64,000 nt of DNA from Nocardiopsis mwathae (GTDB lineage: Bacteria > Actinomycetota > Actinomycetes > Streptosporangiales > Streptosporangiaceae): NCBI RefSeq assembly GCF_014201195.1, contig NZ_JACHDS010000001.1, positions 868,001 through 932,000 of the forward strand. The letters are read 5' to 3'. Each line of letters begins with the position of its first letter. Position 1 is the first letter of the stretch. The notes beneath the pieces are model-generated. The model was not told where the DNA came from, did no database searches, and worked only from the letters and a program-made list of their open reading frames with translations. Of this stretch, positions 18,096 through 26,776 are shown piece by piece. The position numbers were made by a program, and so were the translations under genes.

Positions 18096-18296
18096 TCAAG
18101 CCTCCTTGTCTCCAGAAGAATTCCTCCATTTGCGGATGGTGCTGACCGCATACAGTGCGTACCCCAGGCCAGCCACCACGAGTAACACGGTAACCTCCGG
18201 CAGGGCGAGGCCCCCGAAGGGCACGGAGGCGAGGAACAGCGCGAACACGCAGATAAGGGTGAAAACAGCGCCGAGAAGTAGGCGTACCAGTACCAT
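18096..18296 (-). CDS. Small two-TM membrane protein
   Basis: A 66-residue protein with two hydrophobic segments (LLLGAVFTLICVFALFLA and LPEVTVLLVVAGLGYALYAV) and a charged C-terminus KWRNSSGDKEA. The ATG at 18296 has GGAGG five bases upstream, better than the ATG at 18317. Not recognised. Gene converges with the ArsR-type regulator. Confidence 0.65.
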   Translation of the reverse strand: MVLVRLLLGAVFTLICVFALFLASVPFGGLALPEVTVLLVVAGLGYALYAVSTIRKWRNSSGDKEA

Positions 18297-18942
18297 CCGG
18301 ACCTCCGAAAGCGACATCGACAGGTGCGGATCCTACTTTTTGGGGTGGCGGTAGGAGCCGTCAAGTCACAGCTTTCGGTTGATTCCGAACGTCGCCCCCA
18401 CAGTTCCCCCACGTCATCCGACTGGTCCGACCTCCGAAGGTGAATCCTCCTTCGACGTCAAATTCGATGTGGCTGCGGGGGTGGTAATCGAGTACACCGA
18501 GGTCGGGGATCCCGCATGGACGTGCACGATCCGGCCGGCCCTCCACATCTCCTGGTCGGAGGCCCGTGTCTGCTTCACCAGGTCATCGGAGCTCCTAACT
18601 CTGGAGCTCCTAACTCTGCGCACTCCGCAGAGGAGCAATGTGGCGGAGATGCCGGTCATTCGCCTTCGGGGCATGGTGAACATGTGTGCCTCCGCGTCGG
18701 GTATCGAATAGCCGACAGGAATGTCCCCGTGGAAAGAGAGTCGGAGAGAGCGCGTCCACAATGGGACACCTGATGGCAGGCAGGGTTCGGTCGCCTGCGA
18801 CCTTCAACCGAAGGCTGGGGAATGGGCGAAATCCCCCCGAACGGTCGCGCACCGCCCCCTGCGGCGTCTGCGATAATCCCGACACGCGCGGGCGGCGTCG
18901 CTGATCGTCGCGCTACCCCCCGACTCCGAAGGCCTGGAGATC
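18297..18942. other. Gene-poor stretch with a possible decayed gene
   Basis: About 650 bases with no convincing gene. On the minus strand a signal-peptide-like piece (MPRRRMTGISATLLLCGV, near 18674) is followed in another frame by a better-looking 61-residue piece ending FGGRTSRMTWGNCGGD (18361-18546). This could be a frameshifted lipoprotein or a very small gene. A 15-base unit is tandemly repeated at 18588-18602 and 18603-18617. Confidence 0.35.
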
Positions 18943-19740
18943 ATGACGATGACGAGGCGAGCGACTGCGGCGCTGGTCGCGGCCCTGCTGTTCGCAGCGA
19001 CCGGGTGCGTGAATGATGCGGGGGACGGAGAGCCGGGAGGGGACGGGAAGGGCGTGACGTCCGCCGGAAGTGGCACCCAGGGGCCGACCGGTCGCGGGGA
19101 TCGCGGAGGGCCCGTGGATGCCGAGGCCGACGGAAAGCCAATCCTGGACGTCGCCGGCGTGAAGACCGAGGCCACCGCGAACGACACCGTCGAGCTCGCC
19201 ACCCGGCCGCCGCTGCCCGATGGCGCTGCCGAACCGTCCGACGAGACCGGAGACACGGACGAGCCCGAATGGACCTCCCGGCTGCGGCTGACCTTCAGCT
19301 CGGCTCAGCGCGACGGTGGCGACCTGACCTTCCACGGGGCCGCCACCTACCTGCACGATGATGGCGGCTACCTCCTGCACAGCGCGGACTTCACGGTGCT
19401 CGTGGCGGAAGAGCAGGCGGAGGGGCGCGGCGGCGACGGAGCCGGGGACGGATTCCGGACCTTCGCCGCCGAGGAAGCGGAGCCGCTGGTCACACTGACA
19501 CCCGATGAGCCCACGCAGAAGTTCGCGGTGACCATCGCGGGCGTGCCGGAAGAGGACGATTCCATGATCGCCGCCGGCGGCCCCACCGGTCGCTACATCA
19601 CCTACGAGACCCCCGAGACGCTCTGGGGCCACGAGGTGGCTCCGCCCGACGACTTCATCCCCGGTCGCCTCTGCTACGCGGAGGGCGACGAGTGGCATGA
19701 CCTGGAACTGTTCGAATACGGCGAGGTTCCCTGCGGCTGA
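18943..19740 (+). CDS. Lipoprotein made of the same domain as the kinase ectodomain next door
   Basis: A 265-residue lipoprotein, lipobox AATGC (Cys22), Gly/Asp-rich spacer, then a beta-rich domain of about 180 residues. This domain matches the extracellular part of the following kinase: VELATRPPLP versus LELATKQALP, YLHDDGGYLLHSADF versus YLRNEGSYTLHTKDF, ETLWGHE versus EELWGYR, and the ending CY-EG-EWHD with a final PCG. Two Cys in that ending probably form a disulfide. GGAG at 18936-18939 could serve the ATG at 18943 or the in-frame ATG at 18949. It may bind the same ligand as the kinase or interact with it. Confidence 0.85.
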   Translation: MTMTRRATAALVAALLFAATGCVNDAGDGEPGGDGKGVTSAGSGTQGPTGRGDRGGPVDAEADGKPILDVAGVKTEATANDTVELATRPPLPDGAAEPSDETGDTDEPEWTSRLRLTFSSAQRDGGDLTFHGAATYLHDDGGYLLHSADFTVLVAEEQAEGRGGDGAGDGFRTFAAEEAEPLVTLTPDEPTQKFAVTIAGVPEEDDSMIAAGGPTGRYITYETPETLWGHEVAPPDDFIPGRLCYAEGDEWHDLELFEYGEVPCG

Positions 19741-20083
19741 CGGGTATTCGAGCAGCGGTGGCCCGTGGCCGGTCAGTGCTCTGTCTGTCCGAACCGCGCT
19801 ATGGCGGCCAGGGCCGTGTCGCGCAGCGCGGGCCTCTATTTTCGGGGTGGCCGCTATCGGCCGTTTCAGGTCCTCGTTTACCGGCGGGATTCGAGGACCT
19901 GCGCCCCGCCGCCGCTCGCGGCATTTCCCCTGGTCATCAAGGGGAACGCCAACGCGTGGCCTCTTGTCGGGCATGGAGCCGAGGCGGAAGCGGCCCGCAC
20001 CGCCCGCCCCCGCGCAGTTTCCCCCCGTCCACCCCCGCGGTCTACACTCGTCCGCTGGATATCCCCCCAATCCGGAGCAGAAC
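19741..20083. other. Intergenic region before the kinase pair, with a hairpin
   Basis: No gene seen. A 10-bp stem (19867-19876 with 19892-19901) around a 15-base loop may end the lipoprotein transcript or act in the kinase leader. Confidence 0.45.
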
Positions 20084-21892
20084 GTGCCAACCATGCCCGA
20101 AGGATTCGCGGCCTCCGGCCTCACCCCCCGAACGGAGAAGGACCCCACCCACGTGGGCGCCTACCGGATCGTGGGGCGCTTGGGAGCCGGTGGGATGGGT
20201 GCCGTGTACGCGGCCGTCGACGACAAGGACGCTCCGCTCGCGCTCAAGGTCGTCCACCGCGAATTCGCCGCCGAGCCGGAGTTCCGTGCCCGATTCGCCC
20301 GCGAAGTCGACCTGATGCGACGGGTCTCCGGCACCTGTATCCCCGCCTTCGTCGACGCCGATACGCGCTCCCAGCGCCCATGGCTGGGAATCGAGTACGT
20401 TCCGGGGCCGACGCTGAACGGCCGGGTCCGTGACAGCGGGCCGCTGTCCGGAGACATGCTCCACGGCCTCGCCGCCGGTCTGGCCGAAGCGCTGCAGGCG
20501 ATCCACGCGGCCGGGATCGTGCACCGCGACCTCAAGCCCGGCAACATCATCCTCTCCCCGTCGGGTCCCAAGGTGCTGGACTTCGGTATCGCCCGCGCGA
20601 TCGAGGAATCCGCGATCACCCGCACCGGCGGACTCTTCGGCACCCCGGGCTGGCTGGCGCCGGAGCAGTACGCGGGCGCGTCGCCTGCGGCCACGTCGGA
20701 CATGTTCGCCTGGGGCGGCCTCGTGGCCTTCGCCGCGACCGGCCGACGCCCCTTCGGCAGCGGAACCGTGGAGGAACTCGCCGTCCGCACGATGGAGAGA
20801 GCCCCCGACCTCGACGGGGTTCCCGACCAGCTGCGGCCGGTCGTCGCGGCCGCGCTGTCGAAGAATCCCGCGCAACGGCCGACGGCCGCCCAGGCGCTGG
20901 ACGCCGTCACCGCCGCGTGGATCGGCTCGGCCCCCACGGAGGTCGACGAGGCCACGCGGGTCCTGCCCGGACTGCTCCACGAGCGGTGGACCGAAATCGA
21001 CACCCCCGCCGCCGACACCACCACGTGGACGACGCTGGCTCCCCCCAAGCGCCCCCGCTGGCGCAGCCCGCGGGTGCTCGTCCCGGCGGCGGCCGCCCTC
21101 GCCGTCGTGCTGGTCGGCTCCGCCGGCGCGGTTGCGTGGCGGGCTATGGACACGGGGTCGAACGCCGGTGATGGCTCCAGTGCCGGCGGGCAAGGCGGGT
21201 CGGCCGACGGCGGCAACGGAGGAGCCGACGCAGAGGGCGGCGCCGCAGGCAGCGGTGGTGGTGGCGCCGACGACGCCGTGGACCCGGCGAGCCTGGAACA
21301 CGGCGGCCCCAACCTCGTCGGAGGAACCCCGGGGGAGGACCTCGGCATTGGTGCGGTGAGGTTTGAGGCCGTTACATCGAACACGCTCGAACTGGCCACG
21401 AAACAGGCGCTTCCCGGCACTGACGCCGTGACGGGGGAGTGGGACCCGAAGCTACGGTTCATCTTCGAGTCCGCCATCCGCGAGGGCGACGACGTTGTCT
21501 TCACCGGCAGTGCCGAGTACCTGCGGAACGAAGGCAGCTACACGCTGCATACCAAGGACTTTATGGCGATGGAGTTCCGCCTCACCGAACAGGACATCGC
21601 GAATCTCTACAACCCCGACTGGGAGGGATTCTACTTCCCGAAGGAGTCAAGGGTCCTCGCCACGCTTGACACGGACAATCCCACCAGCGATTTCACCTTC
21701 GCGATCGCCGATGTTCCACCCGAGGAAGACGACGGCGCACCGAGCTTCCAGCGCTACCTTCGCTACATCCCACCCGAGGAGTTGTGGGGTTACCGGCTCA
21801 ACGAGATCGAGCGCAATGCGTACGGGGTTTGCTATCAGGAGGGGCTGGAGTGGCACGACATGCCGCCGATCCCGGGTCTTCCCTGCGGCTGA
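20084..21892 (+). CDS. Transmembrane Ser/Thr protein kinase with lipoprotein-like ectodomain
   Basis: A 602-residue kinase. The cytoplasmic catalytic domain (about 27-290) has Gly loop GAGGMG, Lys in LALKVV, catalytic loop IVHRDLKPGNII, DFG in VLDFGIA and GWLAPEQYAG. One TM follows (about 333-355), then a Gly/Ser/Asp-rich linker and an extracellular domain (about 400-602) that also exists alone as the lipoprotein at 18943. There are no PASTA repeats. The start is GTG at 20084 with GGAG six bases upstream; an ATG three codons later lacks a well-spaced site. The next gene is a close tandem paralogue. Substrates are unknown. Confidence 0.9.
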   Translation: MPTMPEGFAASGLTPRTEKDPTHVGAYRIVGRLGAGGMGAVYAAVDDKDAPLALKVVHREFAAEPEFRARFAREVDLMRRVSGTCIPAFVDADTRSQRPWLGIEYVPGPTLNGRVRDSGPLSGDMLHGLAAGLAEALQAIHAAGIVHRDLKPGNIILSPSGPKVLDFGIARAIEESAITRTGGLFGTPGWLAPEQYAGASPAATSDMFAWGGLVAFAATGRRPFGSGTVEELAVRTMERAPDLDGVPDQLRPVVAAALSKNPAQRPTAAQALDAVTAAWIGSAPTEVDEATRVLPGLLHERWTEIDTPAADTTTWTTLAPPKRPRWRSPRVLVPAAAALAVVLVGSAGAVAWRAMDTGSNAGDGSSAGGQGGSADGGNGGADAEGGAAGSGGGGADDAVDPASLEHGGPNLVGGTPGEDLGIGAVRFEAVTSNTLELATKQALPGTDAVTGEWDPKLRFIFESAIREGDDVVFTGSAEYLRNEGSYTLHTKDFMAMEFRLTEQDIANLYNPDWEGFYFPKESRVLATLDTDNPTSDFTFAIADVPPEEDDGAPSFQRYLRYIPPEELWGYRLNEIERNAYGVCYQEGLEWHDMPPIPGLPCG

Positions 21893-21956
21893 CGTGCCGG
21901 TTCGGCACCATGCTCCGTTCTCGACGCTCATTTACTGGCCAGGAGAATCCAACCGG

Positions 21957-23651
21957 ATGACCGACACACCCCCCACCCACTTCGCCCCCCTTCTCGATGA
22001 CGACCCCCGGCAGATCGGCCCCTACCAGCCCGTCGGCCGGATCGGCGCCGGTGGCATGGGAGCGGTGTTCGCGGCCCGCGCCGTCGCCCCCGCCTCTGCC
22101 GATGAGTACGTCGCGGTGAAGGTCGTGCGCGACGAGCTCGCCACGAACCCCGAGTTCCGCGCCCGCTTCGCGCGCGAGGTGGACCTCGTCAGCCGGGTGC
22201 ACAGCCCCTGCGTCCCGCGGTTTCTCGGCGCCGACACCGCGGCACCGACCCCGTGGCTGGCTACGGCCTTCGTGCCCGGCCCGACCCTGCGCGACTACGT
22301 GCGGCGCAACGGACCGCTCACCGGCGGAAAGCTGCTCGGACTCGCCGCCGGTCTCGCTGAGGCTCTCCAGGCGGTCCACGCGGCCGGGATCGTGCACCGC
22401 GACCTCAAGCCCGGCAACATCATCCTCTCGCCGTCGGGCCCCAAGGTGCTGGACTTCGGCATCGCCCGCGCCTTGGAGGAGACCGCGCTCACGCGCACGG
22501 GCGGGGTCGTGGGCACAGCAGGGTGGATGAGCCCGGAGCAGTACAGCGGTGGGGAGGCGGCGCTCACCGACCGCTCCGACATGTTCTCCTGGGGCGCGCT
22601 GGTCGCCTACGCGGCGACCGGCCGCGAGCCGTTCGGCACCGGCCCCACCGATGCCCTCGCCTACCGGGTCCGGCAGGCAGCACCCGACGTCGACGGGTTG
22701 CCCGGAGAGCTGCGCCCGCTCGTGCAGGCGGCGCTGGCCAAGGATCCGGGTGCCCGTCCGTCGGCCGTCGACGCGGTGCGCGCCGTCGAAGCGCTGTGGG
22801 GTGCCTCCCGCGACCCGAACTTCGCTCCCGCCTCTGACTCGGCCGACGCCGTCACGCGCCTGCTGAGCTCCGAATGGACCGGAATGGAGGCAGCGCCCCC
22901 GAAGCCGCCGCGCGCGTCCCGCCGCGTACCGCTGCTCATCGGGGCAGCGGCCGGGGCGCTCCTGCTGGTGGCGAGCGCAGCGGGCGCTGCCCACGTCGCG
23001 GGTGTCGCTCCGTGGACGGCGGCGTCCGGCGAACCGGGAGCCGATCCGGGGACGGCCGCGCCCAGCCCCGGCGGTGACGCCGACGGGGCTGAAGGCAGCG
23101 CTGGAGGGGAAGGCGGAGGTGGCGGCGACGCCGAGGACGGCGGCGCAGGGGCCGCAGACGGAGACGATGCAGGCCCGCCACCGGAGGCGGTCGACAGCGT
23201 AGAAGCCAATGGTCAGTCGGCGCGGGCCGAGGTGGGGTCGGCGCACGGAAAGCTGGCGATTTTCACCACCCATGTCCAGATCACGACCACGGTCGTCTCG
23301 GCCTATGACATGACGCCCGGCGACGCTGGCATGAGTTTCACCTTCAGCGCGCAGTCGGAGGGCGTCCGCCAGCAGGCGCCTCCGGTTGACCAAGACGCCT
23401 TCTATGTCGTGGCGAACGGGGAGAAGATCCTGCCGGAAGGTGAGTACTCCTACACCCCGGACCCCAACGTGCCGCAGGGGCAGGAGCAGAACGCATCGAC
23501 CCTCACTTTCCCCGGCGCACCGGAGACCGGGCTGCTGGTCTACCAGAGCCCGGAAACCGCCTACGGCACCCTCCCTGCGGTCGCCCTCTGCTACGACCTG
23601 AGCCTGGGCCAGGGCGGCTACTTCACGCCCAACTACGACATCTGCACCTGA
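21957..23651 (+). CDS. Transmembrane Ser/Thr protein kinase, tandem paralogue
   Basis: A 564-residue kinase. Motifs: GAGGMG, VAVKVV, IVHRDLKPGNII, VLDFGIA, GWMSPEQYSG; one TM about 325-348; then a Gly/Glu/Asp-rich linker and an ectodomain of about 150 residues. The catalytic domain is nearly identical to that of the upstream kinase around the catalytic loop, also at DNA level, so this is a recent tandem duplication. The ectodomain is different, apart from a similar two-Cys ending (LCY and a final DICT). AGGAG lies 11 bases before the ATG. The pair may therefore read two different signals into similar kinase domains. Confidence 0.9.
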   Translation: MTDTPPTHFAPLLDDDPRQIGPYQPVGRIGAGGMGAVFAARAVAPASADEYVAVKVVRDELATNPEFRARFAREVDLVSRVHSPCVPRFLGADTAAPTPWLATAFVPGPTLRDYVRRNGPLTGGKLLGLAAGLAEALQAVHAAGIVHRDLKPGNIILSPSGPKVLDFGIARALEETALTRTGGVVGTAGWMSPEQYSGGEAALTDRSDMFSWGALVAYAATGREPFGTGPTDALAYRVRQAAPDVDGLPGELRPLVQAALAKDPGARPSAVDAVRAVEALWGASRDPNFAPASDSADAVTRLLSSEWTGMEAAPPKPPRASRRVPLLIGAAAGALLLVASAAGAAHVAGVAPWTAASGEPGADPGTAAPSPGGDADGAEGSAGGEGGGGGDAEDGGAGAADGDDAGPPPEAVDSVEANGQSARAEVGSAHGKLAIFTTHVQITTTVVSAYDMTPGDAGMSFTFSAQSEGVRQQAPPVDQDAFYVVANGEKILPEGEYSYTPDPNVPQGQEQNASTLTFPGAPETGLLVYQSPETAYGTLPAVALCYDLSLGQGGYFTPNYDICT

Positions 23652-23735
23652 CGTCATCGCCTGAGGCCGAGAAGCGCACCCCGGCCAGGTCCTGAACGGT
23701 GATCTCCGGGTGCTGACCCGCGGCTGAGGAAAAGG

Positions 23736-24794
23736 ATGTGCCCGATGTTCGAATCCGCAGGACGTCAGAAGTCCTGGAGTCGACTGTTTCCCGCGTTTTC
23801 GGCCGCAACTGCGGCCGTCTTCCTTGCATCGTGCGCCGGCGCCGACAGCGGCGGCGATGACACACCATCGGAAGAGTCATCTCCCAGCCGCCAGGGTGCG
23901 CAGGAGGAAGACGGTCCTCTCGCTACGAGCACGATAACTGCAATGGACGAAAAGGGCGGCCTCGAGGTGACCGTCAACTCCCTGGACAGGGTTGGTGCGG
24001 GCCGCGTCGTCGTCAAGATGTCGGTGACCAATGAAAGCGACACCCGGCACTACACCAACCATATGTTCGCCACCGCTGGAAAAGAGCGTGCCATGTCGAA
24101 CACCGGCAGGGGTGTGACGCTCATCGACACGTCCAACGGCAGGCGGCATTTCGCGTTCATGAGATCCGATGAGGACACCTGCCTGTGCTCGAACTGGGGT
24201 GGAGGAGCGCTGGACAAAGGAGAATCGCAGGATTTCTGGGTTGCCTTTCCCGAGCCTCCTGGCGACGTTACCCGAATGACGGTGACGACGCCCGTGACTC
24301 CCGACTTCGTTGACCTGCCTCTTGGCGAGAGTGAGCCAAGGGGCAAGAAGTTCCTTGATATTCCAGTGGAGGACCCGGAGATTCTGGACCTCACCGCCTA
24401 TCAGGAGAGCCTCGACGGCGACTCATCCCGCGCCGACACGGGAAACGAAGCCAGCATCAGTCTGTCGTCGGACGTGCTGTTCGAGCTCAACGAGTCCGAT
24501 CTGACTCCGGCCGCAGGGCGAGAGCTGAAGAAAGTGGCCAAGGAGATAGACGACAGCTCTGCTGAGGTGGTGAGGATCGACGGCCACACCGATAACTCTG
24601 GAAACGACTCCATCAACAGCCCCCTGTCCAAGGCGCGAGCAGAGTCCGTCGAGAAGGAGCTGGAATCCCTCATCACTCGCAACGGCGTCACTTTCGAGAC
24701 CGATGGCCACGGATCCAGCGACCCCATTGCCGATAACAGCACCGAAGAGGGGCGAAAGAAGAATCGGCGTGTCACCGTAACCTTCGAGAAGTAG
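23736..24794 (+). CDS. OmpA-type lipoprotein with CxC domain
   Basis: A 352-residue lipoprotein (lipobox LASC). Residues about 60-220 form a beta-rich domain with GVTLIDTSNGRRHFAF, the pair CLCS and FWVAFPEPPGDV. Residues about 240-352 are an OmpA/MotB peptidoglycan-binding domain: SSDVLFELNESDL, IDGHTDNSGND and LSKARAESV, with the Asp and Arg known to contact diaminopimelate. It should tether an extracytoplasmic protein to the wall. The next gene, 8 bases away, encodes a secreted protein that is the CxC domain alone. The same gene pair recurs at 61815-60196. The start may be the ATG at 23745. Confidence 0.88.
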   Translation: MCPMFESAGRQKSWSRLFPAFSAATAAVFLASCAGADSGGDDTPSEESSPSRQGAQEEDGPLATSTITAMDEKGGLEVTVNSLDRVGAGRVVVKMSVTNESDTRHYTNHMFATAGKERAMSNTGRGVTLIDTSNGRRHFAFMRSDEDTCLCSNWGGGALDKGESQDFWVAFPEPPGDVTRMTVTTPVTPDFVDLPLGESEPRGKKFLDIPVEDPEILDLTAYQESLDGDSSRADTGNEASISLSSDVLFELNESDLTPAAGRELKKVAKEIDDSSAEVVRIDGHTDNSGNDSINSPLSKARAESVEKELESLITRNGVTFETDGHGSSDPIADNSTEEGRKKNRRVTVTFEK

Positions 24795-24802
24795 GTCCGA
24801 GT

Positions 24803-25339
24803 ATGCCCAGCAAACGAATGATCAAGGCGCTCCCGATCGGCATGGTCACCCTGGCGACGACGCTCAGCGTCCCCCAGGCCTCGTTCGCCGACCAGGGAGA
24901 AGATGTCGAGCTCCCTGTGGTCGGACAAGCCGACGCCGAATCCGGAACTGCCTTCGAAGGCTCGACGGTCGAGATCCATCCCCCTGTGACGTCCGAGGAT
25001 GGCGGGTACGTCAATGTGGCATGGACGGTGAACGCCGAGGGCGGAAGATACAACAGTAGCGTCTTCGCGAAGAATGACGTATTCAGGTACTACCGCGGCG
25101 GTGGAGTTTCCGGTGTAACTCTGACGGACGAAGCCTCAAGGGTTCGCTATCACCCTCTCCAAGACTCCGAGCAACAATGCGTCTGCGCGGCGACCCACCG
25201 CCCGCGCAACTACAAGGACGTCGTCTACGATGGGAGCTCTGCCACATTCTGGAATTCCTACATTGTCGCTGATGACGTCACAGCCGTTACGGTCAAGGTC
25301 CCCGGGTTCGACCCCGTCGAAGACGTCCCCATCGAGTGA
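24803..25339 (+). CDS. Secreted CxC-domain protein
   Basis: A 178-residue protein with a cleavable signal peptide (probably after QASFA) and no lipobox. The mature part is one CxC domain: GVTLTDEASRVRYHPLQ, CVCA (Cys126 and Cys128), and the ending VKVPGFDPVEDVPIE. Its paralogue is at 60196-60753, which ends PGFQPVTNVPVG. It also matches the C-terminal domain of the two larger OmpA proteins at 48.2 and 50.7 kb, where both parts are fused. That fusion suggests this protein works with the OmpA lipoprotein encoded just upstream. Function unknown. Confidence 0.82.
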   Translation: MPSKRMIKALPIGMVTLATTLSVPQASFADQGEDVELPVVGQADAESGTAFEGSTVEIHPPVTSEDGGYVNVAWTVNAEGGRYNSSVFAKNDVFRYYRGGGVSGVTLTDEASRVRYHPLQDSEQQCVCAATHRPRNYKDVVYDGSSATFWNSYIVADDVTAVTVKVPGFDPVEDVPIE

Positions 25340-25417
25340 CCGGCAGCGAGGCCCGCCATTCCAACGACGCGGGCCCGATGGTCGGGCGAGATCCGAGAAG
25401 AAGAGTGAACCATCGCC

Positions 25418-26011
25418 ATGAATTCGGGATCTGTTGGCGATGTCATCGGCTGGCTGGCTGCGCGGCGTGTGGAGGGCGTCGTCATGCCCGGATACGTGGA
25501 CCGCACGCTGTGCGAGGAAGAGCCGTTCTTCAGCCTCGATAACACGAGCCTTTACCTCGAGACCGACGCCGGGCTGCTGTGCATCGACGACAGGCGGTTC
25601 CACGGCCGACTCCGCCTGTCCGTCACCGACTCACTCGCCGGAGCCAGAGAGAAGATCGACGCCGTCATCGACCACGATGAGGGCGAGGAGTTCCTACCCA
25701 TCAGCCTGGCAGCACAGTTCCTTACCGATGGCCGTGACTTCAACACCCTGACCCGGGCTCGATACGTCCTCAGCGAGTCCTCCCGCCCTGAGGATGCCGT
25801 CGTCGACTGCCTGGAGCTGGTCTTCGACGACTGCTGCTGCCTGTTCGTCGAACCGACCTGGGACGGCCTGGTGACCGGCTCCCATGGCTCCTATGAGCAC
25901 TGGGCCGGTCATCTGCGCAGCCGAACCATGGACCAGCGCCGCGAAACGGTGTGGGCGGCGCCGGCGAGGAGGCCGCTCTCGGCAGCTACCGGCTTTCCGT
26001 CAACGACGTGA
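25418..26011 (+). CDS. Hypothetical protein
   Basis: A 197-residue soluble acidic protein with no signal peptide. It has the unusual triple Cys FDDCCCLFVEPTWDG and the segment RARYVLSESSRPEDAVVDC. I do not recognise a family. The last about 25 residues overlap the end of the convergent hydrolase gene (26 bases) and look like read-through, so the original C-terminus may have been lost by a frameshift. The upstream ribosome site is poor (GAAGAAGAG, about 12 bases). Confidence 0.6.
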   Translation: MNSGSVGDVIGWLAARRVEGVVMPGYVDRTLCEEEPFFSLDNTSLYLETDAGLLCIDDRRFHGRLRLSVTDSLAGAREKIDAVIDHDEGEEFLPISLAAQFLTDGRDFNTLTRARYVLSESSRPEDAVVDCLELVFDDCCCLFVEPTWDGLVTGSHGSYEHWAGHLRSRTMDQRRETVWAAPARRPLSAATGFPSTT

Positions 26012-26627
26012 GCGCCTCGTCCACGCAGTGGGCCCAGGATCGCTCGCCGAGTTCGGTGACGCCCGTATCGCCGAGGAACCCGCTGGAGATCACGATGTCC
26101 GGAGCGAGGTCGGCGAGGCCGGACAGGCTGGCGGCGAGAGCGTCGCGGTCGCTGAAGCCGGGGATGTAGCCGGCGATCCACTGACCCTCCGCGTCGCGCA
26201 GGATGGAGTCGCCGGTGAACAGGTACGTCGAGCCGTGCGCGGACGGAACCAGAAAGCTCGCGCTGCCCGGGGTGTGCCCCGGCGTCGGGATCACCTCGAC
26301 CCCGTCCAGCTCCACACGGCGCTCGTCGAACACACCGTCGACGGGGCAGGTCTTCGCCACGAGGTCCGCCTCGACCGCGCTGCCGTGCAGCGCCGAGCCG
26401 AACCGCTGCTTGATGGTGCGCAACGAAGGGGCGATCTCGTCCTGGTGGCTCAGGTACTGGCGAGCGACCCCGCCGAGCTCGGCCATGGCGTCGATCTCGT
26501 GCCCCAGTGTCGTGTTGTAGAACAGCACATTGCCGCTGGGTGCGGTCCAAAGATAGGCGTGGGTGCTCAGTCCCGGAGCCGGGAACTCCGTCTCGGTCTC
26601 CCACAGGTCAGGCTGGATCCGTTTCAT
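25986..26627 (-). CDS. MBL-fold metallo-hydrolase
   Basis: A 213-residue metallo-beta-lactamase-fold protein. The usual HxHxDH site reads LSHQDEI, so it is a variant. The later motifs are normal: PTPGHTPGS and LFTGDSIL. An AGGAG-AGGAG stretch precedes the ATG. It is transcribed from a promoter with a SoxR/MerR-type 19-bp spacer (26658-26688), which suggests induction by redox stress or a xenobiotic. The function could be glyoxalase- or lactonase-like; the incomplete metal site makes this uncertain. Confidence 0.85.
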   Translation of the reverse strand: MKRIQPDLWETETEFPAPGLSTHAYLWTAPSGNVLFYNTTLGHEIDAMAELGGVARQYLSHQDEIAPSLRTIKQRFGSALHGSAVEADLVAKTCPVDGVFDERRVELDGVEVIPTPGHTPGSASFLVPSAHGSTYLFTGDSILRDAEGQWIAGYIPGFSDRDALAASLSGLADLAPDIVISSGFLGDTGVTELGERSWAHCVDEALTSLTESR

Positions 26628-26657
26628 GCCGCTCCTCTCCTGATGGCCTTGCAGGAG

Positions 26658-26688
26658 AGGCTAAAACCTCTAGTTAAGTCGAGGTCAA
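26658..26688 (-). promoter_or_regulatory. SoxR/MerR-type promoter and operator
   Basis: On the minus strand: TTGACC (26688-26683), 19-base spacer, TAGCCT (26663-26658). The spacer holds the palindrome 26666-26685, whose core matches the SoxR site CCTCAAGTTAACTTGAGG at 15 of 18 positions. A 19-bp spacer needs activation by a MerR-family protein. The MBL-fold ATG is 31 bases downstream. No MerR-family gene lies nearby. Confidence 0.75.
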
Positions 26689-26776
26689 CTCCTCGCCCGG
26701 GCCGCCATGCCGGTGGGTCGCACCGCGGCGACCCCCTCGTCGGCCCGCAGCGGTGGCGGCATTGCAGTCGCCGTGT

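Noticed and set aside
18913-20148. A 411-codon minus-strand frame over the lipoprotein
   Set aside because: Shadow of the lipoprotein, which has a signal peptide and a paralogous domain in the kinase.
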